Source: a bacterium
GTDB taxonomy: Bacteria; Verrucomicrobiota; Kiritimatiellia; CAIKKV01; CAIYGI01
NCBI GenBank assembly: GCA_025360745.1
Contig: JANYBP010000011.1
Coordinates: forward strand, 1 to 64,000
DNA: 64,000 nucleotides
Reading direction: 5' to 3'
Of the stretch, positions 25,235 to 35,569 are shown piece after piece. The position numbers and the translations under genes are program-made. Below the pieces are notes generated by a model. It saw only the letters and a list, made by a program, of their open reading frames with translations. It had not been told where the DNA came from and searched no databases. Positions within the stretch are counted from its first letter, which is position 1, and the number at the start of each line of letters is the position of its first letter.

Positions 25235-27067
25235 ATGAATTCTCTCGTACTGCTTGCGGTCGCGCTGTGCGTCTTCGTGCTGGCCTACCGCTACTATGCC
25301 GCCTTTATCGCGGCCCGCGTGCTGATGATGGACGAGGCGCGGGCGACGCCGGCGCACCGGCTGCGGAATGGCCACGATTACATGCCCACCAACCGCTGGG
25401 TGGTCTTCGGCCATCACTTCGCCGCCATCGCCGGGGCCGGCCCGCTGATCGGCCCAACGCTCGCCGCGCAGTACGGCTGGGGTCCGGGCTTTCTCTGGAT
25501 TCTGTTCGGTTCCGTTTTCGCGGGCGCCGTGCATGACATGGTCATTCTTTTCGCCTCGGTCCGCCATGACGGACATTCCATCGCCGTCATCGCCCGGCGC
25601 GATGTGGGCCCCGTCACCGGCTTTCTGACGGCGCTGGCGATCCTGTTCGTCATCATCGTGTCGCTGGCCGGACTGGCGGTCGCCGTGGTCAACGCGCTCT
25701 ATCTCAATCCCTGGGGGGTCTTTTCGATCGCCGCGACAATCCCGATCGCCATCGGCGTCGGACTCTACATGTTCCGTCTCCGGCCGGGCGCCATCGCGTC
25801 CGGCTCGGTGATCGGCGTCCTGCTGGTCATCGCCGCTGTGGCCGCCGGTCCCTGGGTCGCGCAGACGGCGCTGGGCCACTGGTTTACGCTCGACCGCAAG
25901 GCCTTGTCGCTGGCCCTGCCGATTTACGGCTTTTGCGCGGCGGTGCTGCCGGTCTGGTTGCTGCTCGCGCCGCGCGACTACCTGAGCACCTACATGAAGA
26001 TCGGCGTGGTGGGCGCGCTGGCCGTCGGCTTGATCATCGTGCATCCGGCGCTGCGCATGCCTTTCGCGACCTCGTTCTGCCGGGGCGGCGGGCCGATCGT
26101 CTCGGGACCGTGGTGGCCCTACGTGTTTATCACGATCGCCTGCGGCGCGATTTCCGGTTTCCACGCGTTGATTGGCTCGGGTACGACGCCGAAGCTGATC
26201 GACAACGAGCGGCGTATACCGATGGTCGGCTATGGAGCGATGCTGACCGAGGCCTTTGTGTCGCTGATGGCCCTGATCGCCGCCTGCACGCTGAATCCGT
26301 CCGACTATTTTGTGATCAACTCCCGGCCCGAAGTCTTCGCCAAACTCGGCATGGTTCCGGTCGAACTGGCGCAGTTGAGCCAATGGGTGGGGATCGACGT
26401 GACCAACCGTCCCGGCGGCGCGGTTTCGCTGGCCGTCGGCATGGCGCACATTTTCAGCAAGCTTGGCGAAGGCATGCAGCATGCGATGCCTTACCTCTAC
26501 CAATTCCTGATCCTGTTCGAGGCGCTGTTCATCCTGACGACGATCGACGCCGGCACGCGCGTCGCCCGCTACATTCTGCAGGACGTGCTCGGCTATGCCC
26601 ATCCGCGGTTCCGTGAAGTCGGCTGGCCGCCGGGCATGCTGCTGACGAGCGCGGCGGTCTCGATCGCCTGGGGCTATATGCTTTACACGGGCGACATTTC
26701 CAGCATCTGGCCGATGTTCGGCGCGGCCAACCAGACCCTGGCCGCGCTGGCGCTGGCGGTCGGCACAACGGTCATCCTGCGCATCGCGCGCAAGCGCTGG
26801 TATGCGCTGGTGACCGCGCTGCCCTGCCTGTTTCTGGTGGTCACAACCTTTACGGCCGACATCCTCAACATCCGCGCCTATCACGCGCAGGGCAACCGCC
26901 TGAATCTGTGGCTGAGCGCGGCGATCCTCGGCATCGTGGCCGTGGCGGTGAGCGACAATCTGCGCGTGTGGCACAAACTCTGGCGTAAGCCCGGGCCGGT
27001 GGGCATGAACACGACGCCCGACCGCGAACGGCTGCCGGAAAACCTTGAGCATGCCGATTTGCTTTAG
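25235..27067 (+). CDS. cstA: Carbon starvation protein A family transporter
   Basis: 610 aa inner-membrane protein with many hydrophobic helices. CstA signatures: YMPTNRWVVFGHHFAAIAGAGPLIGP near residue 50, AAQYGWGPGFLWILFGSVFAGAVHDM, SGTTPKLIDNE, LTTIDAGTRVARYILQD, and FGAANQTLAALAL. Family members import peptides or pyruvate. Shorter than E. coli CstA (about 700 aa), as in many other bacteria. A strong hairpin repeat follows the stop. Confidence 0.92.
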   Translation: MNSLVLLAVALCVFVLAYRYYAAFIAARVLMMDEARATPAHRLRNGHDYMPTNRWVVFGHHFAAIAGAGPLIGPTLAAQYGWGPGFLWILFGSVFAGAVHDMVILFASVRHDGHSIAVIARRDVGPVTGFLTALAILFVIIVSLAGLAVAVVNALYLNPWGVFSIAATIPIAIGVGLYMFRLRPGAIASGSVIGVLLVIAAVAAGPWVAQTALGHWFTLDRKALSLALPIYGFCAAVLPVWLLLAPRDYLSTYMKIGVVGALAVGLIIVHPALRMPFATSFCRGGGPIVSGPWWPYVFITIACGAISGFHALIGSGTTPKLIDNERRIPMVGYGAMLTEAFVSLMALIAACTLNPSDYFVINSRPEVFAKLGMVPVELAQLSQWVGIDVTNRPGGAVSLAVGMAHIFSKLGEGMQHAMPYLYQFLILFEALFILTTIDAGTRVARYILQDVLGYAHPRFREVGWPPGMLLTSAAVSIAWGYMLYTGDISSIWPMFGAANQTLAALALAVGTTVILRIARKRWYALVTALPCLFLVVTTFTADILNIRAYHAQGNRLNLWLSAAILGIVAVAVSDNLRVWHKLWRKPGPVGMNTTPDRERLPENLEHADLL

Positions 27068-27105
27068 ACACTGGCGTTCAACGATGACCGGATCATTCTT
27101 CTGGA

Positions 27106-27192
27106 GGGCGGCAGGCCCCTGCCGCCGCGTGGGCGTATGTCGAGATGCCCGTGAATGAAACGTCGGAACGACGCTAGGCGAGGTTTTTGGAT
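27106..27192 (+). repeat. About 87 bp dispersed repeat with hairpin, copy 1
   Basis: Begins with hairpin GGCGGCAG-gcccc-CTGCCGCC (27107-27126) then CGTGGGCG and a conserved tail ending GGAACGACGCTAGGCGAGG. A second copy lies at 53487-53573 after metG. Both sit just 3' of a gene. The remaining part of the 27068-27288 gap contains a weak TTGACC (27204-27209) promoter-like site. Confidence 0.7.
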
Positions 27193-27288
27193 GGGCGGGC
27201 GGATTGACCGCGCGGTATATGCTGCGGTAAGTTGATCCCACGGCGCGGACGTCGGGCTTCGCGCGCATTATTATTAAGGAGACAATCC

Positions 27289-27462
27289 ATGGCGACGAAA
27301 AAATGCGAGTGCGACGATCACAAGGGCCATTTGTGCGTGCTGGCGAGCGAGGGGCGGTTCGAGGAGATCAAGAAGCTGGTCAAAACCCCGAATTTTGTCT
27401 GCTTTAATTGCGGACGCGTGGCGGATTCCAACAAGAACCTCTGCAATCCGATGCCGCTCTGA
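27289..27462 (+). CDS. Short Cys-rich, probably zinc-binding protein
   Basis: 57 aa from ATG 27289 with a strong AAGGAGA Shine-Dalgarno; the track start 27232 is rejected. Cys residues at C6, C8, C16 and a C-terminal CFNCGRVADSNKNLC give a pattern fit for one or two zinc sites. Short proteins ending in CxxCGRxAxxxxNLCxP occur in several anaerobic lineages without known role. Likely co-transcribed with ligA, 22 bp downstream. Confidence 0.75.
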   Translation: MATKKCECDDHKGHLCVLASEGRFEEIKKLVKTPNFVCFNCGRVADSNKNLCNPMPL

Positions 27463-27472
27463 GGCTGGATAG

Positions 27473-29494
<2,022 letters not shown>

Positions 29495-29508
29495 GCCGGC
29501 CGCCGGTG

Positions 29509-30621
29509 TTATCTGATCGCGACCTCTTTGCCCGCGGCCGCGGAACGGTAGATGCCATCGAGCATCTTCTGTACAGCCAGGCCCGCCTCGCCGGGGGCTT
29601 CCAGCGGCGTGTTTTTGGTGCAGCCGTCGACCCAGTTTCGCTGCTTGCTGGCAAACATGGCTTCAAACGAGGTCTGGGTGCCCACGAAAGCCGGGCTGCA
29701 GTTGATCATCGTGTTGCTGCGATCGGTGAAGATCATGGGCGGATCCCATTGTCCGCCGCCTTTGGCGCCCATGAAGCTGAAGTTCCACACGTCCTTTTCG
29801 ATGTGCGCCACGAAGCTCGCTTCGATTTGCAGGATGGCGCCGTTTTCGAAACGGATCTGGCCGATGGCCAGGTCTTCGACGGTATAAGTCTTGTAATCCC
29901 AATTCGCCCAGGCGCTGACCACCTTGGAGGGCTTGTTCCCCAGATAGGTCCAGGTGTTGCCTGATGCGGCCACGGGTCTGGGCGACCCCATGAAATAGTG
30001 GGCCATCTCGATGACATGCACGCCGATGTCGATCATCGGCCCGCCGCCCTGTAGTTTCTTCTGGCCGAAAACGCCCCAGTTGGGAATGCCGCGCCGCCGC
30101 AGCGCCAGGCACTTCATGAACATGATTTCGCCAAACTGTCCGTCATCCCGTGCGCGCGCGAGAAACTGCGTGTTCGGGTGGTAGCGGTATTGGAAACCGA
30201 TGGCGAGTTTCTTCCCGGCCTTTTTGGCGGCGGCGATCATCTTTTCACACTCGCCGGGATTCATCGCCATGGGCTTTTCGCAGATCACATGAGCGCCCGC
30301 CTTCAGGGCGTCGATGACCGGCGCGGCGTGCACACCGTTGGGCGTACAGACGGTCACCCCGTCCGGCTTCACTTCCTTCAGCATCTTTTTCCAGTCTTTG
30401 TACAGCCTGGTCACGCCCCATTTCTCGCTGAACGCTTTCAGCCGCGCCGGAACGATATCCACGCCCGCGACCACTTCAACGTCGGGCATCTTTTTAAATA
30501 CAGTCATCTGCATGTTGCTGATGCCGCCGCATCCGATGCAAGCGACCCGGAATTTACGGCCCGTGTATTTCTTTTCAACCTCAGTCGCCAGGGAATCCGT
30601 GCTTACAGCTTTTGCCGCCAT
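29509..30621 (-). CDS. Gfo/Idh/MocA family oxidoreductase
   Basis: 370 aa from ATG 30621, chosen because AAAGGACGGAGAG lies just upstream; the track's 30945 start is not credible. N-terminal NAD(P)-binding fold (KFRVACIGCGGISNMQM), VTVCTPNGVHAAPVIDALKAG, the CEKPMA motif with catalytic Lys, and the C-terminal substrate domain with GGGPMIDIGVHVIEMAHYF (His typical of the family). Substrate, probably a sugar or inositol derivative, cannot be told. It diverges from the URO-D-like gene. Confidence 0.85.
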   Translation of the reverse strand: MAAKAVSTDSLATEVEKKYTGRKFRVACIGCGGISNMQMTVFKKMPDVEVVAGVDIVPARLKAFSEKWGVTRLYKDWKKMLKEVKPDGVTVCTPNGVHAAPVIDALKAGAHVICEKPMAMNPGECEKMIAAAKKAGKKLAIGFQYRYHPNTQFLARARDDGQFGEIMFMKCLALRRRGIPNWGVFGQKKLQGGGPMIDIGVHVIEMAHYFMGSPRPVAASGNTWTYLGNKPSKVVSAWANWDYKTYTVEDLAIGQIRFENGAILQIEASFVAHIEKDVWNFSFMGAKGGGQWDPPMIFTDRSNTMINCSPAFVGTQTSFEAMFASKQRNWVDGCTKNTPLEAPGEAGLAVQKMLDGIYRSAAAGKEVAIR

Positions 30622-30795
30622 ACTCTCCGTCCTTTCCTGCGCGGAAATTTCGCTAAAGACTTGCGCCCGCGAATTGCGGTTCAAGTTCAAACGAGCGGGA
30701 TGATGTCGGTTAAAGGCCGGGAATGCAAGCCCGCATCGATCGACAGCCTGCATCGATCCAGGCCGGATCCATGTCTCGGTTCGTTCCGTACCTAT

Positions 30796-30804
30796 GCTAT
30801 AGTC
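30796..30804 (+). promoter_or_regulatory. Extended -10 promoter element upstream of the URO-D-like gene
   Basis: TGC-TATAGT forms an extended -10 about 110 bp upstream of ATG 30915; no clear -35. It lies in the 293 bp gap between divergent genes, which holds nothing else recognisable. Confidence 0.35.
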
Positions 30805-30914
30805 AAACGATTCTTGCGTAATCGCATACCGATCGCCCGCCGCCGCGTGGGGGCGACGTTCGTTTTTGTGGAACAGCCGGCGGCGACGGGCAATATTTTT
30901 CAGGAGACACGAGC

Positions 30915-32043
30915 ATGACGGCGCGACGACGGATGCTGGACGCAATGCTTTTTCGCCGGCCCGATCGCGTGCCGCTACAACCCGGCGGCGGGCGCCGTTC
31001 GACTCTGGAGGCGTGGCACGCGCAGGGACTGCCGGCCGACGTGCTCGATTACAATGAATATGCCTACCGTCTGGCTGGCGGGACGCTGCCGTGGCCGGTC
31101 GCTGACAGCCGGTTCCGCGTCAACGAGCGCCTGATCCCCATTTTCGATGAAAAGGTGATTGAAGAGCGGCCCGACTCGCGCGTCGTGCAGGAATTGGAAA
31201 GGCAACATCTGCGAAATCGGCAAGGAGTTTACGGTCGAGCATCTGCGCGACGCGATTGATTTTGTGACCCGCCGCTGGATCAAGTGTCCGGTCGAGAATC
31301 GAAAGGACTGGGAGGATCTCCAGCGCCGCTACGACGCCGACGATCCGACGCGCCTGCCGGCCGATGCGGCGGCGCTGGGCGCCCGGCTCGCCGATCGCGA
31401 GGGCTATCTGCAGTTGCACTTTTCCGGCCCGTTCTGGCAATTGCGCGAATGGGTGGGTTTCGAGGGGCTTTGCACGCTTTTCCACGACGACCCCGGCCTC
31501 GTGCGCGAGATGATCGCCTTCTGGGAGTCGCACATCGCGCGCCTGCTCCGCCGCGCTTTCGAGCGGGTGATTCCTGACGAGGTCCACCTCTCCGAGGACA
31601 TGGCCTACAAGTGCTTCTCGATGATCTCGCCCGCCATGACGCGCGAATTTATCCTGCCGACCTGGAAGCGCTGGGGGGAGATCGTCCGCGGCGCGGGGGT
31701 CCCCGTTTACGGCATGGACTCGGACGGGTTCATCGGCGAACTGATCCCGCTCTGGATTGAGGCCGGGATCAACATGTGCGACCCGATCGAGGTCGCCGCG
31801 GGCAACGATCTGCCCGCCTTCCGCCGCCGCTTCGGGCGCGCGATGGCCTACCGCGGCGGTGTGGACAAACGCGCCATGGCCCGCGGCGGCCGGGCGATCG
31901 AGGACGAGATCGCGCGTCTGCGCCCCGTGATCGACGACGGCGGTTTTGTGCCGTCCTGCGACCACGGGGTGCCCTCCGACGTTGCCTGGCCCGATTACGT
32001 CCGCTACGTCGGTTTGCTGGCCAAAGCTACGGGATGGCTGTAA
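30915..32043 (+). pseudogene. URO-D-like protein (uroporphyrinogen decarboxylase superfamily), frameshifted
   Basis: ATG 30915 has a strong AGGAGA Shine-Dalgarno. Frame 1 reads to ...ERPDSRVVQE, and the family sequence continues WKGNICEIGKEFTVEHL in the +1 frame. Removing one T at 31194-31195 (GAATTGG to GAATGG) restores one ORF of about 375 aa. The rest is intact: VHLSEDMAYKCFSMISPAM, MDSDGFIGELIPLWIEAG, VPSCDHGVPSDVAWPDY. These fit the URO-D-like group related to corrinoid methyltransferases (MtaA/CmuA type), not HemE itself. Either a recent inactivation or a one-base sequence error. Convergent with the radical SAM gene, 12 bp apart. Confidence 0.75.
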
Positions 32044-32055
32044 ACATGCGGAATA

Positions 32056-33960
32056 TTAACCGCCTAAAAATCGCGCCACGGCGCCGGGTGCGAGGGTGGG
32101 ACGCGGGACGCGGGCGGGAAACCAGCGGGTGACGGAAGTTTCGATTCCTACGCCGTGCATATAGGCGTGTACGGCGCGGCGCAAGCCCTCGCCCAGGCGG
32201 GCGTGATCGGCGGCGCCGGGCTCCGTGTAGGCGAGCTCGTTGCGGGCGAAGCCGCCGCCTTGACCGGGTCTCAGGCGCAGCCCGAAGGCCTCCGGTTCGC
32301 GGGCGATGGGACTGTGGACGGTCAGCGCAAAGCGGTGCCAAAAGGCCGAGTGCAGACAGCCGGCGGCGAATAATTGGCGCACGTATTCGAGCGCGTCCAC
32401 CGTTTCGCGAACGGTTTGCGTCGGGAATCCGTACATCAGATAGGCATGCACCAGCAGGCCGGCCTCCGACAGCGCCCGGCAGGCGCGCGCCGCTCCGGCC
32501 AGGGTGATGCCTTTGTGCATCAGCGTCAAGAGGCGGTCGTTTGCGCATTCCAAGCCGCCCGTGACGGCGATACAGCCCGCGCGGGCCATCAGACGAGCCA
32601 GGCCGGGAGTGAAGGCGGGTTCGAAGCGGATGTTTCCCCACCAGGTGGCGATGATGCCGCGCGCCAGCAGACACTCCGAAAGCCGGCGCAGCAGCGCGGG
32701 AGGCAGGGCCTCGTCCACGAAATGAAAGCCCGACTGGCCTGTGCGCGCGATGACCTCCGCCATGCGGTCCGCCAGCTTGTCCGCCGCCAGCGGACGGAAG
32801 CGCGCGATATGCGGCAGGCTCGTGTCGCAAAACCGGCAGCGGCGCCAGTAACAGCCGTGCGCCGCGGACAGCTTGTTCCAGCGTCCATCGGACCAGAGCC
32901 GCAGCATGGGGGTGAGACTTTCGATAACCGACAGGTAATCGCCCAGCGGCAGATCTTCGAAGGCGGGGGTTGCGCTGTCGCCCGGCACGCTGTCGGCGCG
33001 GGGTGGTCCGGCCTGGTACACGACACGGCCGCTGAGACGGCGGAAAATGCGCGTCAGGCTTGCTTCGCCGCCGCGGCCCGCGCGCCACTCCGCGTAGCGC
33101 AGCAGCGGCGCTTCGCCGTCGTCCAGCATGACGGCATCCACGAAATCGAAAAGGCGCGGTTCGCTCAACGCGCGCAGTTCCGTGTTCACATAGCCGCCGC
33201 CCAGCACGATGCGCGGACGGGGACGCAGTGTGCGCAGGCGGCGGGCGACGCGCAGCGCGCCATAGAGCGTGCCGGGGAAGGGAACGGTAAGGCCGACTAT
33301 GGTGGGGCGGTGGAAGCGGAAGTTTTCCTCGACCAGTTCGTCGAGCATGCGGTCCACCAGTGTCGGGGGCGCCGCCAGTGCGGCGGCCAGCGGACCGAAG
33401 TCGGAAGCCGATACCGCCAGGCGCTCGCCGTAACGGGCCAGTTCAAAATGAGGATCCACGCCGTCGTGAATAGCATCCGCCAGATCGTCCAGATAAAGGC
33501 TTGCCAGATAGCGCGCGCGGTCCTGCACACCGAGCGCGCCAAAAGCCCAGGTCAGCGGATCGTCGTCAGGCGCGCCGTCGGAGGCGTCGAGCGGACGGAA
33601 GCGCGGGCCCTCGGGCAAGACCCCGCGTTCCGCCAGCCGGTAGGCCAGCGTCGGATCGCGCCCCTGCAAAAAGCCGATCACGGCGTCCACGGTTGAAATG
33701 TACTCCGCGGCATGGCGCAGAAACTGGCGCACGGCGGGGGTGGCTGTGCGCCGCCGGCGTCCGGTCAGGACCGCCGCGACGCGCGTCAGGCCGCCGCGCG
33801 AAAAAAGCCGCAAAATCAGCGCCAGCGAGAGATCGGCCTGCGCCACAGCGATGCCATGGCTGCGCAGGAAACCGGCCAGCCCGGGTGTCGCCGGATAGGG
33901 GGTGTTGAACGACAGCATGGGCGGCGTGATTAGCAACAGGCGTTGCGCGGTCTCCCGCAT
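32056..33960 (-). CDS. B12-binding-type radical SAM protein
   Basis: 634 aa from ATG 33960 (MRETAQRLLLITPP); an in-frame ATG at 33990 is possible. Residues about 15-290 look like a cobalamin-binding-type N-terminal domain (ITPPMLSFNTPYPATPGLAGFLR; PRIVLGGGYVNTELRAL). The radical SAM part carries HGCYWRRCRFCDTSLPHI, a C-x4-C-x2-C cluster motif instead of the usual C-x3-C-x2-C, then FHFVDEALPP and GGLECANDRLLTLMHKGI. Substrate unknown; C-methylation or a similar reaction is possible. Shine-Dalgarno weak. Confidence 0.8.
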   Translation of the reverse strand: MRETAQRLLLITPPMLSFNTPYPATPGLAGFLRSHGIAVAQADLSLALILRLFSRGGLTRVAAVLTGRRRRTATPAVRQFLRHAAEYISTVDAVIGFLQGRDPTLAYRLAERGVLPEGPRFRPLDASDGAPDDDPLTWAFGALGVQDRARYLASLYLDDLADAIHDGVDPHFELARYGERLAVSASDFGPLAAALAAPPTLVDRMLDELVEENFRFHRPTIVGLTVPFPGTLYGALRVARRLRTLRPRPRIVLGGGYVNTELRALSEPRLFDFVDAVMLDDGEAPLLRYAEWRAGRGGEASLTRIFRRLSGRVVYQAGPPRADSVPGDSATPAFEDLPLGDYLSVIESLTPMLRLWSDGRWNKLSAAHGCYWRRCRFCDTSLPHIARFRPLAADKLADRMAEVIARTGQSGFHFVDEALPPALLRRLSECLLARGIIATWWGNIRFEPAFTPGLARLMARAGCIAVTGGLECANDRLLTLMHKGITLAGAARACRALSEAGLLVHAYLMYGFPTQTVRETVDALEYVRQLFAAGCLHSAFWHRFALTVHSPIAREPEAFGLRLRPGQGGGFARNELAYTEPGAADHARLGEGLRRAVHAYMHGVGIETSVTRWFPARVPRPTLAPGAVARFLGG

Positions 33961-34097
33961 GGTCCGTGTCCCGGCAGTGTGCATCCGCATAAGTGCGGAT
34001 AGATTACACGGCGGCCTGCAAATTGGCCAGTGTGCAGCGCGAGGCCGGGATTATTTTTGCTGTGGTGGGTTTGTTGCGGTTGTGCAAGACTTTCGCC

Positions 34098-35420
34098 ATG
34101 ACTCCGCCGCTAATACGTCCCGAAGATACGCTCATTTCCACCCTTGGCCCAGCCACCCAGCCGTCGCCCATGCTGGCGCGCGGCTGGGGCAAGCGGGAGG
34201 CCTCGTTTGTGAACGAAGCGGCCCGCGTGCGCTATCGGGTGGAGGAGGGAACCGGCCACGACCGCCCGGGCGATGTGAGTTTCGAAAAGGCCGGCGCGCG
34301 GGAACGGGTCTTCTTCCGCTCCGAAGAAGTGCGCGCGGCCATCGTCACCTGCGGCGGCGTGTCGCCCGGGCTGAACAACGTGATCCGTTCGATCGTCGTC
34401 GAGTTGTGGCACAATTACGATGTGCGGGATGTGCTGGGCATCCGCTACGGTTACCAGGGACTCAATCCCGTCGTCGGACGCCCGCCGATGCGCCTGACAC
34501 CGGAGATGGTGGAGGAAATCGACGATATGGGCGGCACCATGATCGGTTCCTCCCGCGGTATGCAGGAGCCGCGCCTGATGGCGGATTATCTCAAGCGCGA
34601 GCGGCTCAACCTCTTGTTCTGCGTTGGCGGCGAAGGCACGCAACTGGGCGCCCTCGAACTGTACAACGAATGCGCGCGGCGTAAACTCCCGATCGCGATT
34701 GTCGGCATTCCCAAGACGATCGACAACGACCTGCCGTTCGTCTCCGAGACCTTCGGTTTTCAGACCGCCATTCAAGCCTCCAATAGCGTGCTCGAAGGCG
34801 CCCACTGCGAAGCCCGCAGCGCGCCCAACGGAATCGGACTGGTCAAATTGATGGGGCGTTACGCCGGTTTCATCGCCTGCGGCGCCACCCTCGCCAGCCA
34901 GCAGGTCAACTTCTGTCTGATTCCAGAGGTGCCCTTCGCCTTGGAAGGGCCCAACGGGTTTTACGAAGTCCTGCGCAAACGCCTGCTGGCGCGCGAACAC
35001 GCCGTAATTGTCGTGGCCGAAGGCGCCGGACAGGAGCTGATGGCCACGGGCGGCGAGGAAAGCCGCGACGCTTCCGGACATACGCGGTTGAAGGATATCG
35101 GACTATTCCTGAAGGAAAAAATCATCGCGCACTTTAACGAAATCGAAATGCCGGTGGAGATCAAATATTTCGATCCCAGCTACATTCTGCGCAGCGTGCC
35201 CGCCAATTGCGCCGACAGCGTGCTCTCCGACCAGATGGCCAGGCATGCGGTGCATGCCGGCATGGCCGGAAAGAGCGGGCTGCTGATCGGCCACACCAAC
35301 AACGTCTTTGTGCATGTGCCGCTGGCCCTGGCCGGCAAGCATCAAAAACGCGTCTGGCCGCACGGCGAACTGTGGCGTAACGTGCTGTCGTCCACCGGTC
35401 AGCCGCCCGCGATACGTTGA
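34098..35420 (+). CDS. pfkA: 6-phosphofructokinase, group II
   Basis: 440 aa from ATG 34098; the track start 33993 is rejected. Phosphorylates fructose 6-phosphate. AAIVTCGGVSPGLNNVIRSI (nucleotide loop), IPKTIDNDLPFVSETFGFQTA (catalytic PKTIDND), LVKLMGRYAGFIA, IPEVPFAL and KYFDPSYILRSVPA place it in the long group II/plant-like branch. The phosphate-donor loop reads GGEGTQLGA; GGDGT is usual for ATP enzymes and GGDDT for PPi enzymes, so the donor is probably ATP but the Glu is odd. No Shine-Dalgarno; TGC-AAGACT lies 6 nt before the ATG. Confidence 0.9.
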   Translation: MTPPLIRPEDTLISTLGPATQPSPMLARGWGKREASFVNEAARVRYRVEEGTGHDRPGDVSFEKAGARERVFFRSEEVRAAIVTCGGVSPGLNNVIRSIVVELWHNYDVRDVLGIRYGYQGLNPVVGRPPMRLTPEMVEEIDDMGGTMIGSSRGMQEPRLMADYLKRERLNLLFCVGGEGTQLGALELYNECARRKLPIAIVGIPKTIDNDLPFVSETFGFQTAIQASNSVLEGAHCEARSAPNGIGLVKLMGRYAGFIACGATLASQQVNFCLIPEVPFALEGPNGFYEVLRKRLLAREHAVIVVAEGAGQELMATGGEESRDASGHTRLKDIGLFLKEKIIAHFNEIEMPVEIKYFDPSYILRSVPANCADSVLSDQMARHAVHAGMAGKSGLLIGHTNNVFVHVPLALAGKHQKRVWPHGELWRNVLSSTGQPPAIR

Positions 35421-35501
35421 GCGTGGCGGAAGAAAACGATTCGCGATTCGCGAAAGAGCGGGAATTTTCAACCGGCAAGTCCTTTTTCGACGGCGCGAAA
35501 C

Positions 35502-35512
35502 GTATAATATAC
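35502..35512 (+). promoter_or_regulatory. -10 box and palindrome upstream of the Mo/W locus
   Basis: TATAAT (35503-35508) lies within the 11 bp palindrome GTATA-A-TATAC. No convincing -35. It is 58 nt before the start of the substrate-binding protein gene. The overlap suggests repressor control; a ModE-type site is possible but not demonstrable. Confidence 0.4.
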
Positions 35513-35569
35513 AGTGGGACGGTGGATAATCTGAGGTTCGAACCATAGAAACAGGATGGAACAATCGGC

